The notes under the pieces are model-generated. The model saw only the letters and a list, made by a program, of their open reading frames with translations. It did not search any database and was not told the DNA's origin. From Comamonas suwonensis (GTDB lineage Bacteria > Pseudomonadota > Gammaproteobacteria > Burkholderiales > Burkholderiaceae_C): a stretch of DNA of 64,000 bases. Position 1 is the stretch's first letter. Each line of letters begins with the position of its first letter. A program made the translations under genes and the position numbers. The DNA is taken from contig NZ_JABBCQ020000002.1 of the NCBI RefSeq assembly GCF_012844455.2, positions 310,001 to 374,000 on the forward strand, read 5' to 3'. This document shows positions 20,732 through 30,511 of this stretch, in pieces.

Positions 20732-22042
20732 ATGAAACTCGCTGACAACAAAGCAACGCTGTCTTTTAGCAATGGCGCCCCTAGCGTCGAATTGCCGGTC
20801 TATCAGGGCAGCATCGGCCCTGACGTGATCGACATCCGTAAGCTGTACGGTCAATCCGGCAGTTTCACTTATGACCCGGGCTTCCTCTCTACCGCTGCCT
20901 GCCAGTCCGCTATCACCTACATTGATGGCGACAAGGGCGAGCTGCTGTACCGCGGCTACCCTATCGAGCAACTGGCCAAGAACTGCAACTTCCTCGAAAC
21001 CTGTTACCTGCTGCTGTACGGAGAGCTGCCCAACGAAGCCCAGAAGGCCGAGTTTGAAAACACCGTGACCCAGCACACCATGGTCAACGAGCAGATGCAG
21101 TTCTTCCTGCGTGGCTTCCGCCGTGATGCACACCCCATGGCGGTGCTGACCGGCCTGGTGGGCGGCATGTCGGCTTTCTATCACGACAGCACCGACATTA
21201 CCAACCCTGAGCACCGCAACATTGCGGCGATCCGCTTGATTGCCAAGATGCCTACTCTGGTGTCCATGGCCTACAAGTACGGCGTGGGCCAGCCCTACAT
21301 GTACCCGAAGAATGACCTGTCCTACGCAGGCAACTTCATGCGCATGATGTTCGGCAACCCTTGCGAAGAGTACAAGGTCAATCCCGTGATTGAACGTGCT
21401 CTGGACCGCATCTTCATCTTGCACGCCGACCACGAGCAAAACGCGTCGACATCGACCGTGCGCCTGTGCGGTTCGTCCGGCACCAACCCTTTCGCAGCCA
21501 TCTCTGCTGGCGTTGCTTGCCTGTGGGGCCCTGCCCACGGCGGCGCCAACGAAGCCTGCTTGAACATGCTGGAAGACATCCAGGCCAACGGCGGCATCGC
21601 CAAGGTTGGCGAGTTCATGGAAAAGGCCAAGGACAAGACCAGCGGCGTGAAGCTGATGGGCTTTGGCCACCGCGTGTACAAGAACTACGACCCCCGCGCC
21701 AAGCTCATGCAGGAAACCTGCAACGAGATCCTGCAAGAGCTGGGCCTGGAAAAAGATCCTCTGTTCGCCCTGGCCAAGCAAGTCGAGAAGATTGCTCTGG
21801 AAGACGACTACTTCGTCTCGCGCAAGCTGTACCCCAACGTCGACTTCTACTCCGGCATCGTTCAGCGCGCTATCGGCATTCCAGTGAACCTGTTCACCGG
21901 CATCTTCGCTCTGGCACGTACCGTGGGCTGGATCGCTCAGCTCAACGAGCAAATGGGTGACCCCGAGTACAAGATTGGCCGTCCTCGCCAGCTGTACACC
22001 GGCGCCGCTCAGCGCGACGTTCAGCCTATCGGCAAGCGTTAA
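20732..22042 (+). CDS. gltA: Citrate synthase (type II, hexameric type)
   Basis: 436 residues with AAGGAAG before the ATG. Catalytic residues are readable: His in [12 protein letters not shown] (about 269), His in [17 protein letters not shown] (about 312) and Asp in [16 protein letters not shown] (about 370). The extended N-terminus ([20 protein letters not shown]) is that of the NADH-sensitive Gram-negative enzyme. Condenses oxaloacetate with acetyl-CoA. Last gene of the sdh operon, followed by two terminator-like hairpins. Confidence 0.97.
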   Translation: MKLADNKATLSFSNGAPSVELPVYQGSIGPDVIDIRKLYGQSGSFTYDPGFLSTAACQSAITYIDGDKGELLYRGYPIEQLAKNCNFLETCYLLLYGELPNEAQKAEFENTVTQHTMVNEQMQFFLRGFRRDAHPMAVLTGLVGGMSAFYHDSTDITNPEHRNIAAIRLIAKMPTLVSMAYKYGVGQPYMYPKNDLSYAGNFMRMMFGNPCEEYKVNPVIERALDRIFILHADHEQNASTSTVRLCGSSGTNPFAAISAGVACLWGPAHGGANEACLNMLEDIQANGGIAKVGEFMEKAKDKTSGVKLMGFGHRVYKNYDPRAKLMQETCNEILQELGLEKDPLFALAKQVEKIALEDDYFVSRKLYPNVDFYSGIVQRAIGIPVNLFTGIFALARTVGWIAQLNEQMGDPEYKIGRPRQLYTGAAQRDVQPIGKR

Positions 22043-22048
22043 TCACCC

Positions 22049-22120
22049 TCAAACCCGGCTCGCCGGGTTTGCCAAGGTGCCCAAAAGCCCGCAGCTTGCA
22101 AAAGCTGGCGGGCTTTTTTT
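22049..22120 (+). terminator. Tandem terminator hairpins after gltA
   Basis: First hairpin AAACCCGGC / GCCGGGTTT (about 22049-22068). Second, stronger one: AAAAGCCCG-CAGCTT / AAGCTG-G-CGGGCTTTT (about 22083-22118) followed by a T-run to 22120. Confidence 0.85.
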
Positions 22121-22127
22121 GAGATTT

Positions 22128-22175
22128 CAGCTGCATAGCTACAAAAACAGAAGCTGTTAGCGCTCATGATCAAAT
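22128..22175. repeat. Diverged copy of the AGCTGCTAGCGC-type repeat
   Basis: Reads CATAGCTACAAAAACAG and then AAGCTGTTAGCGCTCATGAT, related to the CATAGCTGCTAGCGC copies at 31431 and 37728. The rest of the gap to 22375 shows no gene. Confidence 0.4.
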
Positions 22176-22375
22176 CACTTCAGCCTCTTTCACCTTCAAA
22201 ACCAGGGCAGTTCTAGCGCAACCCGCTCACTTATTCATCGCAAGCTGCTTCACTTAGAGCTGCTAACACTACTCAGCAAATCAGAGGTTTGCGTCGAAAC
22301 GAGGCACGAAGTCGCAGACAGTACAAGCGTACGACAGGCGAAGCAACGACGTATCAAGGGTCATGTTCGCAGCTG

Positions 22376-23371
22376 TCAAGGCACCAGCAAGATAGGCTGC
22401 ACGGCACCATGCGCCTCCAGTGCGCGGTGGGCTGCTGCGGCATCTGCCAGCGCAAACTCCTGCGGCTCGCCCATGCGGAAGTGCTTTTTACGCAGCGCCT
22501 CAAACACGCGCGCTGCCATGGCTTCGCGCTCGGCAGGCTTTTTCACAAAGTGGAACACCATAGGCCGACTCACGCTGTTTGACTTGGCCGCAAGCCGCGC
22601 AATCTCCAGCGCAGGCACCGGGCCGGACGACTGTCCATACATCACCAGCTGCCCGCCAATATTCAAACTGGCCAGCGACCCATCAAAGCTGACCTTGCCC
22701 ACGGCGTCATAAGCCACATCGACGCCTTCGCCATGCGTCAACTCCAGCACGCGGGCCGCCACATCCTGAGCACCCTCACCCCGGTAGCGAATCACCTCGA
22801 CACAACCGGCCTGATCGGCCTTTTTCGCTGTCGCATCGCTGCCTGCAGTACCAATCACCATCGCACCCTGCCGGGTGGCCCACTGGCTCAAAATCTGACC
22901 CATGCCACCGCCCGCCGCCTGCACCAGAATGCGCGTGCCCTGCCCCACTTGGGCGACGCGGTGCAGCAGCACATCAGCCGTCAGCCCGCGCAGCAAGCTG
23001 GATGCAACCAGTGCGTCGCTCAAATCATCGGGCACGGCGATCAGCTCACTGGCCGCAATCACGCGCTCTGCCGCGTAAATGGCATAGGCCGCAGAGATAT
23101 AACAAACCCGCTCACCCACTTTGAAGCGGCTCACGCCCTCACCGACTTCAGCGACCACGCCCACAGCCTCGATACCGGGCGTGCCAGGCAGCGCCAGCAT
23201 CTTGTACAGGCCTGAACGCACATAAACATCGTGAAAGTTCACACCAATGCGCGTGTGCTGCACGCGGACCTGACCCGCCGCCAGAGCCTGCGAGGCCACG
23301 GGAGCCATCTTCAGCACTTCTGGGCCTCCGTACTCGGTAATCACAATCGCTTGATGCATGGCCTGACTCAT
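22376..23371 (-). CDS. NADPH:quinone oxidoreductase (zeta-crystallin type)
   Basis: 331 residues starting at 23371 (MSQAMHQAIVITEYGGPEVL), chosen because AAGGAG lies 7 bases upstream. Zinc-independent medium-chain dehydrogenase: GVNFHDVYVRSGLYK in the N-terminal fold and the NADPH-binding LVQAAGGGMGQILSQWA (about 148-164). QorA-like enzymes reduce quinones by one electron or act on enones. TPGIEAVGVV lacks the zinc-ligand cysteines, as expected. Divergent from rhlE with 123 bases between. Exact substrate unknown. Confidence 0.88.
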   Translation of the reverse strand: MSQAMHQAIVITEYGGPEVLKMAPVASQALAAGQVRVQHTRIGVNFHDVYVRSGLYKMLALPGTPGIEAVGVVAEVGEGVSRFKVGERVCYISAAYAIYAAERVIAASELIAVPDDLSDALVASSLLRGLTADVLLHRVAQVGQGTRILVQAAGGGMGQILSQWATRQGAMVIGTAGSDATAKKADQAGCVEVIRYRGEGAQDVAARVLELTHGEGVDVAYDAVGKVSFDGSLASLNIGGQLVMYGQSSGPVPALEIARLAAKSNSVSRPMVFHFVKKPAEREAMAARVFEALRKKHFRMGEPQEFALADAAAAHRALEAHGAVQPILLVP

Positions 23372-23494
23372 GTTTTTGCTCCTTGCTTCTTGAATGGAAT
23401 GACTGTAGCTTGTCCCTGCGCCCTGCTGCGACGCGGTAATTCCCGCACAATGCGCCTCCTGCACACCGCTATTGATTCTTTTCATCCTGCCTCT

Positions 23495-24793
23495 ATGTCT
23501 TTTGCCCCTCTAGGCCTGCGCGCCGAGCTTTTGAATGCTGCCCAGGACCTGGGCCTGCACAACGCAACGCCGATCCAGACCCAGGCCATCCCCGCCGTAC
23601 TGGCCGGGCGTGACCTCTGGGCCTGTGCGCCCACGGGCTCGGGCAAGACTATGGCTTACCTGATGCCGCTGCTGCAAGGCTGGATGGCGCAAAAGCGCAG
23701 CCACACCGGCTTTGTGCGCCCACTGGCCACCCTCATTCTGGTGCCCACGCGCGAGTTGGCTCAGCAGGTGCATGAAAGCCTGAGCGACCTGACGCGCAAG
23801 CTGCAAGATCAGCCTCGCAGCCGCGTGGTTTACGGCGGTGTCTCCATCAACCCGCAAATGATGCAGATGCGCGGCAGCGCCGACTTTCTGGTCGCCACGC
23901 CCGGTCGTCTGCTCGATCTGGTCAGCAGCAACGCCGTGCGCCTGAATGCTGTTCAACATCTGGTGCTGGACGAGGCTGACCGCTTGCTGGATCAAGGCTT
24001 TGCCGAAGAACTCAACCGCCTGCTGGCCCTGCTGCCCGCCAAGCGCCAGACCCTGCTGTTCTCTGCAACCTTCCCACAGAACGTAGAAGCGCTGGCCACC
24101 CAGCTGCTGCACGACCCCGTGCGCGTGCAGGTCGATGCTGACAGCACTACCGAACACTCGGCCAGCCCCGAAAACATCACCCAGCGCGCCATTGCCGTGG
24201 ACAGCCCGCGCCGCGCCCAGCTGCTGCGCAAGCTGGTCAAGGATGGCGAAGGCCAACCCGAGTGGGAGCGTGCACTGGTCTTTGTCGCCAAGCGCCACAC
24301 CGCAGAAATGCTGGCGGACAAGCTGTACAAGGCCGGCATCTTCGCCACCACCTTCCATGGCGACATGAGCCAGGGAGCCCGCAAAGATGTGCTCGAGCAG
24401 TTCAAGTCCAAACGCTGGCAGTTGCTGATCACCACTGATCTGGCCTCGCGCGGCATTGATATTGCGCAGCTGCCTACGGTCATCAACTACGACCTGCCAC
24501 GCTCGCCCGCCGACTATATTCACCGTATTGGCCGCACAGGCCGCGCCGGACATGCGGGAGCCGCTATCACTTTTGTCCCGCCCGCAGAAACTGCGCACTG
24601 GGAGCTGATCTGCAAACGTAACCAGCTCGACATCGCACTGGAACAAATTGAAGGTTTCGAGCCCACCGAAGAGGTGCCGCCACCGCCCGTTGCACAAGAC
24701 GGTAACGGCGGCATCAAGGGCCGCAGACCCAGCAAGAAAGACAAGCTGCGCGCTGCAGGACTTTTACCAGTCAACGGCACCAGCAAGATCTAA
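23495..24793 (+). CDS. rhlE: DEAD-box RNA helicase RhlE
   Basis: 432 residues from ATG 23495 (MSFAPLGLRAELLNAAQDLG). All helicase motifs are intact: Q motif TPIQTQAIPAVLAG, motif I APTGSGKT, PTRELAQQV, motif II DEAD (VLDEADRLLDQGF), SAT (LLFSATFP), and motifs V-VI TDLASRGIDIAQLP and HRIGRTGRAG. RhlE proteins remodel rRNA and mRNA structure in ribosome assembly and RNA decay. The C-terminal tail is short and basic (GRRPSKKDKLRAAG) rather than the long glycine-rich tail of some RhlE proteins. It is followed by its own terminator. Confidence 0.92.
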   Translation: MSFAPLGLRAELLNAAQDLGLHNATPIQTQAIPAVLAGRDLWACAPTGSGKTMAYLMPLLQGWMAQKRSHTGFVRPLATLILVPTRELAQQVHESLSDLTRKLQDQPRSRVVYGGVSINPQMMQMRGSADFLVATPGRLLDLVSSNAVRLNAVQHLVLDEADRLLDQGFAEELNRLLALLPAKRQTLLFSATFPQNVEALATQLLHDPVRVQVDADSTTEHSASPENITQRAIAVDSPRRAQLLRKLVKDGEGQPEWERALVFVAKRHTAEMLADKLYKAGIFATTFHGDMSQGARKDVLEQFKSKRWQLLITTDLASRGIDIAQLPTVINYDLPRSPADYIHRIGRTGRAGHAGAAITFVPPAETAHWELICKRNQLDIALEQIEGFEPTEEVPPPPVAQDGNGGIKGRRPSKKDKLRAAGLLPVNGTSKI

Positions 24794-24816
24794 ATCTGGC
24801 CTCGCATTCAAACCAC

Positions 24817-24841
24817 AAGCCGCAGCAATGCGGCTTTTTTG
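24817..24841 (+). terminator. Terminator after rhlE
   Basis: AAGCCGCA (24817-24824), loop GCAA, TGCGGCTT (24829-24836), then TTTTT. Confidence 0.88.
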
Positions 24842-24992
24842 TGGCCGTTCCTCAGAGAGCTACCCCAGATGAAGACATTTGATTACATCTTCACGGGACT
24901 CATTTGTAACTTTACAAAATTGGTCATCGATAAGCTGCAATCAGACGAAGCAAGCTGATTTCTCAACAAGGCAGCCTAAGCGCTGAAAATCG

Positions 24993-25445
24993 ATGAAATG
25001 CCCTAAAGTACTTGTGGTGTCATCTCTGTTGATCTTCTGCTCGGCGCTTCACGCTGAGGAGACTTGGTCCCTCAATCTGCATACGTTCAGCCATCACTTC
25101 TCGGAAAGAGAACATGGCAAAACATGGAATGGCACCAACCCAGGTCTCGGCCTTCGAAGAGACTTCGGCAATGACTTCTCCATTCAGGCGGGCTTCTACA
25201 AAAACAGTCTCAGCAAGTGGAGCACCTATGCCATTGCAGAGTATTCGCCCCTTTCAGTCGGCAGCTTCGATGCAGGCTTGTTTGCAGGCATTCGAACCCA
25301 CTACAAAAAACCCGTCGAATTCGCTGGTGGTGCGCTCGTCCGGTGGCGTGTCACAGAGCACATCGAAATTACCGGCCGCCTGAGCCCCAAAACCTGCAGC
25401 TACTGCTCTGGGTTTGTCAGCGCTGAATTGGGCTGGAAGTTCTGA
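24993..25445 (+). CDS. Small exported protein, probable eight-strand outer-membrane barrel
   Basis: 150 residues. Signal peptide MKCPKVLVVSSLLIFCSALH with cleavage after LHA (mature EETWSLNL). The mature part alternates aromatic and polar residues (WSLNLHTFSHHFSE, NPGLGLRRDFGNDFSIQAGF, YAIAEYSPLSVGSFDAGLF, FVSAELGWKF) and ends in Phe, as outer-membrane barrels do. The general plan (TW...NPGLG...GFYKNS...Y) recalls small barrel proteins found in phages and proteobacteria and is faintly PagP-like, but I cannot place it in a named family. No catalytic residues can be assigned. No strong Shine-Dalgarno is visible. It lies between rhlE and the large helicase, transcribed like both. Confidence 0.65.
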   Translation: MKCPKVLVVSSLLIFCSALHAEETWSLNLHTFSHHFSEREHGKTWNGTNPGLGLRRDFGNDFSIQAGFYKNSLSKWSTYAIAEYSPLSVGSFDAGLFAGIRTHYKKPVEFAGGALVRWRVTEHIEITGRLSPKTCSYCSGFVSAELGWKF

Positions 25446-25600
25446 TTGGAAAGTCATGGGGTCGCGCGTGCCAACCACTTTGGGGATCCCGTCTCGGCAA
25501 GCCCAAAGGTAACTTGTACCGCTAGCCCAGAGCTTTACAGCGCTGGAGCCATCTACTTTTCCCAGTACAGTCAGTGCCAACTGATTGATCTGGGAAACCC

Positions 25601-28600
25601 ATGTCCGCCAATGAGAATTCAAGCGCAGCCTCTGGCTCGGAAGCCTGCGCGTCTGGCGATGCCATCGCCGCTGCGCCAGTTGCAATCGCTTTGCCCTCCA
25701 CCCCCATCTCCCGCCAGCTCGAAAAAAGCCGCCAGTCACTGCTGGACCTGTCCACACGCAACCGGCTGCTGAGCCTGCCGCAGGCCGCCACGGCCAAGCT
25801 GCTGCACTTTGCCGATGAGTTGACGCCCGAGGTTTATCGCCTGCTGGTGACGGATGGCAAGGCCATGCGCTTTGTGCCGAGCAAGACCGACGAGACTGCG
25901 CAGGACCCCACCGAAGCGCAGCCTTCCGTCCTGCCCCAACCCGAAGACGATGCCATCGCAGAACGCGACGAGCGCGGCGTGGCACAGCGCCACCGTGACC
26001 TGAAGCTGCAGACGCGCCTTAGCAGCGAAAAGCTGCAGCGCCGCCTGCTGGACATGCATTCCGATGCCCGCACCTTTCTGGAAGAGCAAGGCGTCAACAT
26101 CCTGTTTCTGGCACTGGGCCATCTGCAATGGTTTGACCGCAATGCGCCAGACAAGCCGCGTTTTGCGCCGCTGATCCTGCTGCCCGTGGCACTGGAGCGC
26201 AAAAGCGCTGCCGAGCGCTTTACCTTGAGCTGGCTGCAGGAAGATGCGACTGAAAACCTTTCGCTGGCGGCCAAGCTCAAGGCCGACTTTGGCCTGGAGT
26301 TGCCTGAATTCAAGCCCGGTGATGACTTTGACCCTGCCGCCTATCTGGCAGCCGTCAGCACCATGGCGTCTGCCCAGCCCGGCTGGCAAGTGCTGCCCGA
26401 TGCGATGACGCTGGGGTTTTTCAGCTTTGCCAAGTTCCTCATGTACCGCGACCTGGATGCGAGCACTTGGCCGCCAGAGAAGCGGCTGGATCAGCAGGCG
26501 CTGATTACTTCTGCGCTGCAGCATGGTTTCGAGGCCAGCGTGCAGATCTTTCCCGAAGATGCCGATGTGGACGAATTGATTCCCGTCGTCAGCCAGCGCC
26601 ATGTGGTGGATGCGGACAGCTCGCAATCGCTGGCCATCGAAGCCGTGCGCCGCGGCGAGAATCTCGTCATTCAAGGCCCCCCCGGCACCGGCAAGTCCCA
26701 GACCATCACCAACGTGATTGCCGCCGCGATTGCCGATGGTAAGAAGGTGCTGTTCATCTCCGAAAAAATGGCGGCGCTGGAGGTGGTCAACCGCCGCCTG
26801 AAAGCCGTGGGCCTTGGCCCCGCCTGCTTGGAACTACACAGCCACCACACCAACAAGCGCAAGGTTCTCGAAGAACTCAAGGCCACGCGTGACCTGGGCC
26901 GCCCGCGTGTGGAGCACCGCGACCAGATCATCAACGAGCTGACCCACGTACAGCAGCAGCTCAATGCGCACAGCGAGGTCATGCATCAGGCGATGATGCC
27001 CTGCACGCTGACGCCTTATCAAATTCTGGGCCAGCTGGCAAAGCTCGATGCGGTGCAAATTGCCCACCTGCCCGACTTGCTGCAAGGTGCTCAGGACTGG
27101 ACACCCACGGACTTTTCTGCACGCCAGCAAACCGTGCAGGCGCTGCGCCAGGCCGCCAGCAAGGTCATGCCCGTTCAGCAGCATCCATGGCGCGGCGTCC
27201 GCCACCCCGCCCTGCTCAAAATGGATGCCGAACGCTTTGCCCAGCAACTACCTGCTGTGCAGAATTTTCTGCAGCAGATGCTACAAAATAGTGAGCAACT
27301 CGCGCAATCACTGAATGCGCTAACGCCACAAAACATTCAAGGTATTGAAGAGCAGATTGCACTCGCTCAGCAACTGGCCTCTGCGCCCACGCTAGACAGG
27401 CAGTCTGTCGCCAGTGCCATCTGGAGCCATGGCCTGGGCCAGTTGCAAAAGTTGCTGGAAACGGGCCTGCAATTCAGCCAGCAGGCACAAGGCCTACGCA
27501 GCCGCTTTGCAGAGTCGGCCTGGAACCAGGACTGGAACAGCGCCCGCCAAAGCATTGCCGCCCATGGCGATTCACTGTTTCGCCTCTTCAACGGCGGCTA
27601 CCGCCAGGCGATTGCCAACGTCAAGGCGCATCTCAAAGAGGCGCTCCCCAAAACCAAGACCGAGCGTATTCAGTGGCTGGATGCGCTGCTGCAGGCACAA
27701 GGACTGCGCCAGACACTGACCCAGCAAAGCGCCGATGGAACGGCCGCCTTTGGCCAGCTCTGGCTGGGCGAGCAAAGCGATTGGAGCCAGCTGCAGGCGG
27801 TGCTGCGCTGGATGAGCGGCCCGGACGGTCAAGGCCGTAGCGAGTCCTTTCGTCAGCTTTATGCCCAGCTGCCATCGCCTGCGCACTGTGCGGAGCTGGC
27901 CGCAACAGCGACAGCATCGCTACAAAGATTTGAGCAAGCAGCGTCGGCCATGCTCTCCAATTACCAGTTAGATACGCCAGAAGCCTTTGGTGCTCCAGCG
28001 CTATCCGGCATTGCTTTTACCGCACTGAATGCGCGACTGGCACAGTGGATAGCCCAGCCCGCCGCCCTGCTGGACTGGACCCAATACCACGCCACCCGCG
28101 AGCAGGCTCGCGCCTCGGGGCTGGCCCCGTTGGTCGAGCAGTTGGAGCTGGACGCCATCACGCTGGATGCCATGTCGCCCAGCTTTGAGCGCGCCTATTA
28201 CGAAGCACTGCTGCGCCAGGCCACACAGACGCATCCTGCGCTGGTGGCCTTTAACGGCGACCAGCACAGCCAGAAGGTGCGCCAGTTCCGCGCACTGGAT
28301 ATCGAACGCATTGAACTGGCACGCGCCCAGTCCGCGCTATCGCATTACGAACAGGTGCCGCGCACGGCCTCTGGCATCGGGCCGCTGGGTGTCATCAACG
28401 GCGAGATTGCCCGCAAACGCGGCCACATGCCGCTGCGCAAGCTGTTCAAGCTAGCGGGCGAGGCGGTGCAGGCCATCAAGCCGGTGTTCATGATGAGCCC
28501 GCTGTCCGTGGCCCAGTTTCTGGAGCCTGGCGCGGTCGAGTTCGACCTGCTGGTCATTGACGAGGCCAGCCAGATCGAGCCTGTGGATGCGCTGGGTGCC

Positions 28601-30442
28601 ATGGCCCGCTGCAAGCAGCTGGTGGTGGTGGGCGATGACCGCCAGCTGCCGCCCACGCGCTTCTTCTCGCGAATGACCAGCGAGCAGGACGAGTTCGACG
28701 ACGACGATGAAGAGCAGCTCATCGCCGGCGCCGCAGATGTGGAAAGCATTCTGAGTCTGTGTCTGGCCAAAGGCATGCCCCAGCTCATGCTGCGCTGGCA
28801 TTACCGCAGCCGCCACCAGTCGCTGATTGCGGTGTCCAACCAGCAGTTCTACAACAGCGGTCTGTTCATCGTGCCCAGCCCCTACACGGCGCGCGCGGGC
28901 ATGGGCCTGCGTTTTCACCACATCCCTGAGGGCCGGTTTGACAGCGGTGCCACGCGCATCAACCGCATCGAGGCCCAGACCATTGCGCGTGCCATCATGG
29001 CGCACGCACTGCAAACACCTCAGCTCAGTCTGGGCGTGGCGGCGTTCTCATTGCAGCAAAAGATCGCCATTCAGGATGAGCTGGAGTTGTTGCGCCGCCA
29101 GCAGCCCGAAGCCGAGTCTTTCTTCGTCGCCCACCCCAATGAACCCTTTTTCATCAAGAACCTGGAAAACGTGCAGGGCGACGAGCGCGATGTGATCTTT
29201 ATCTCGGTGGCCTATGCACGCAACGCCCAAGGCTATCTGCCCATGCGCTTTGGCCCTGTCAGCGCCGATGGGGGTGAACGCCGCCTGAACGTGCTGATCT
29301 CGCGCGCCAAGCAGCGCTGCGAAGTGTTCTCCTCCATCACCGCTGACGATATTGACTTGGAGCGCGGCAAAGGCAAGGGCGTTGCCTCGCTCAAGGTGTT
29401 TTTGCAATACGCCGCCACGGGCCAGCTGGCTGTGGCGAGCATCAGCGGACGCGATCTGGAATCGCCACTGGAAGAAGATGTTTACGAGGCGCTGACCGCG
29501 CAAGGCCTGCAGATCGAAACGCAGATTGGGATTGCCGGTTTCTTTATCGACCTTGCCGTGGTGGACCCCAAACAGCCGGGCCGCTATCTGCTGGGTATCG
29601 AGTGTGATGGCATGAGCTACCACCACAGCCGCTCCGCCCGTGACCGTGACCGTCTGCGCCAGTCGGTGCTGGAGAGTCAGGGCTGGAGATTGCTGCGCAT
29701 CTGGGGCTGCGACTGGTTCCGCCAGCCACGCGCCGAGACGGAAAAAGTGCTGGCCGCCGTGCAGCGTGCGCAGCAAAACTTTGAGCCCAATCTGCCGCAA
29801 GCCCAGACTCCACCTGCGCCAGCAGCTATGGAAGTGATAGAGCGTGAAGCCATAGAGGCAGAATCTGCGGAAGATACCGGCAGCCGCGGCAAGGACGCGC
29901 CCGAATCCGTCTATGCCGAGGCACGCCTGGATGTGCCACCCAGGGATCTGCACAGCCTACCGACCTCGCTTCTGGCGCAACTGGTGCTGCAGGTGGTGGA
30001 GCAGGAAGGCCCGGTTCACTTCGACGAGCTCACCACGCGCATGCGCACCCTTTGGGGTCTGCAACGCGCGGGCAGCCGCGTACGCGATGCGCTGGATGCC
30101 GCCCGCCAATCGCTGCTGGCCGACGGCGTCATCACCGCCGAAACCGACTTTCTCGATCTGCCGGGCCGCACGGTGCGCGTGCGCGACCGCTCTGCCCTCA
30201 GCTCGGCCAATCTGCGCCGTCCCGACTGCCTGCCGCCCTCAGAAGTGCGCCAGGCCATCAAGCAGGCGCTGCAGTCCAGCCTGGGCGGCCAGCGCGACGA
30301 GCTGCCTGCGGCCGTAGCGCGCATGCTGGGACTGAACGCCGTCACCGCCTCGGTGCGCGAGATGATTCTGGGACAGCTCGATGCACTGCACCACAGCGCC
30401 GAGGTCCGATTCAACGGCACGCTGTACCAGTTGCCTGCCTGA
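25601..30442 (+). CDS. DUF4011 / SF1 helicase / Vsr-like nuclease / DUF3320 multidomain protein, candidate defence protein
   Basis: 1613 residues. Order: DUF4011-like N-terminus (SRQLEKSRQSLLDLSTRNRLL at about 35-54), Walker A GPPGTGKSQT (about 359), a long helical insertion (about 450-950), Walker B with DEASQIEP (about 987), GDDRQLPPTRFF (about 1008), NVQGDERDVIFISVAYA (about 1190) and RLNVLISRAKQR (about 1228), all of superfamily I. Next comes a PD-(D/E)xK/Vsr-like nuclease (ESPLEEDVYEAL about 1286, FFIDLAVVD, GIECDGMSYHH about 1331, RDRDRLRQ, RIWGCDWF), then a DUF3320-like end (from about 1453). Both active sites look complete. This architecture was pointed out, as I recall, in surveys of defence islands, and related proteins are candidate antiphage systems. 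Here it stands alone, without a methylase or other defence genes. Cytoplasmic; target unknown. Confidence 0.85.
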   Translation: MSANENSSAASGSEACASGDAIAAAPVAIALPSTPISRQLEKSRQSLLDLSTRNRLLSLPQAATAKLLHFADELTPEVYRLLVTDGKAMRFVPSKTDETAQDPTEAQPSVLPQPEDDAIAERDERGVAQRHRDLKLQTRLSSEKLQRRLLDMHSDARTFLEEQGVNILFLALGHLQWFDRNAPDKPRFAPLILLPVALERKSAAERFTLSWLQEDATENLSLAAKLKADFGLELPEFKPGDDFDPAAYLAAVSTMASAQPGWQVLPDAMTLGFFSFAKFLMYRDLDASTWPPEKRLDQQALITSALQHGFEASVQIFPEDADVDELIPVVSQRHVVDADSSQSLAIEAVRRGENLVIQGPPGTGKSQTITNVIAAAIADGKKVLFISEKMAALEVVNRRLKAVGLGPACLELHSHHTNKRKVLEELKATRDLGRPRVEHRDQIINELTHVQQQLNAHSEVMHQAMMPCTLTPYQILGQLAKLDAVQIAHLPDLLQGAQDWTPTDFSARQQTVQALRQAASKVMPVQQHPWRGVRHPALLKMDAERFAQQLPAVQNFLQQMLQNSEQLAQSLNALTPQNIQGIEEQIALAQQLASAPTLDRQSVASAIWSHGLGQLQKLLETGLQFSQQAQGLRSRFAESAWNQDWNSARQSIAAHGDSLFRLFNGGYRQAIANVKAHLKEALPKTKTERIQWLDALLQAQGLRQTLTQQSADGTAAFGQLWLGEQSDWSQLQAVLRWMSGPDGQGRSESFRQLYAQLPSPAHCAELAATATASLQRFEQAASAMLSNYQLDTPEAFGAPALSGIAFTALNARLAQWIAQPAALLDWTQYHATREQARASGLAPLVEQLELDAITLDAMSPSFERAYYEALLRQATQTHPALVAFNGDQHSQKVRQFRALDIERIELARAQSALSHYEQVPRTASGIGPLGVINGEIARKRGHMPLRKLFKLAGEAVQAIKPVFMMSPLSVAQFLEPGAVEFDLLVIDEASQIEPVDALGAMARCKQLVVVGDDRQLPPTRFFSRMTSEQDEFDDDDEEQLIAGAADVESILSLCLAKGMPQLMLRWHYRSRHQSLIAVSNQQFYNSGLFIVPSPYTARAGMGLRFHHIPEGRFDSGATRINRIEAQTIARAIMAHALQTPQLSLGVAAFSLQQKIAIQDELELLRRQQPEAESFFVAHPNEPFFIKNLENVQGDERDVIFISVAYARNAQGYLPMRFGPVSADGGERRLNVLISRAKQRCEVFSSITADDIDLERGKGKGVASLKVFLQYAATGQLAVASISGRDLESPLEEDVYEALTAQGLQIETQIGIAGFFIDLAVVDPKQPGRYLLGIECDGMSYHHSRSARDRDRLRQSVLESQGWRLLRIWGCDWFRQPRAETEKVLAAVQRAQQNFEPNLPQAQTPPAPAAMEVIEREAIEAESAEDTGSRGKDAPESVYAEARLDVPPRDLHSLPTSLLAQLVLQVVEQEGPVHFDELTTRMRTLWGLQRAGSRVRDALDAARQSLLADGVITAETDFLDLPGRTVRVRDRSALSSANLRRPDCLPPSEVRQAIKQALQSSLGGQRDELPAAVARMLGLNAVTASVREMILGQLDALHHSAEVRFNGTLYQLPA
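27281..27340. repeat. Dispersed-repeat-like sequence inside the helicase gene
   Basis: GCTACAAAATAGTGAGCAAC followed by TCGCGCAATCACTGAATGCG resembles the intergenic repeat family (compare 31430-31480). It is read in frame and encodes about 20 residues (LQNSEQLAQSLNALTPQNIQ) in the helical insertion. Confidence 0.4.
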
Positions 30443-30461
30443 TTGGAGACTTGCAGAAAAA

Positions 30462-30484
30462 ACGCCCTGAGATCTTCAGGGCGT
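30462..30484 (-). terminator. Terminator between helicase and small membrane protein gene
   Basis: ACGCCCTGA (30462-30470) / TCAGGGCGT (30476-30484). On the minus strand it is followed by TTTTTCTGC, so it ends the leftward gene at 30512; it probably also slows the helicase transcript. Confidence 0.75.
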
Positions 30485-30511
30485 CTGGCATGCCTGTCAT
30501 GCAAAACAGCT

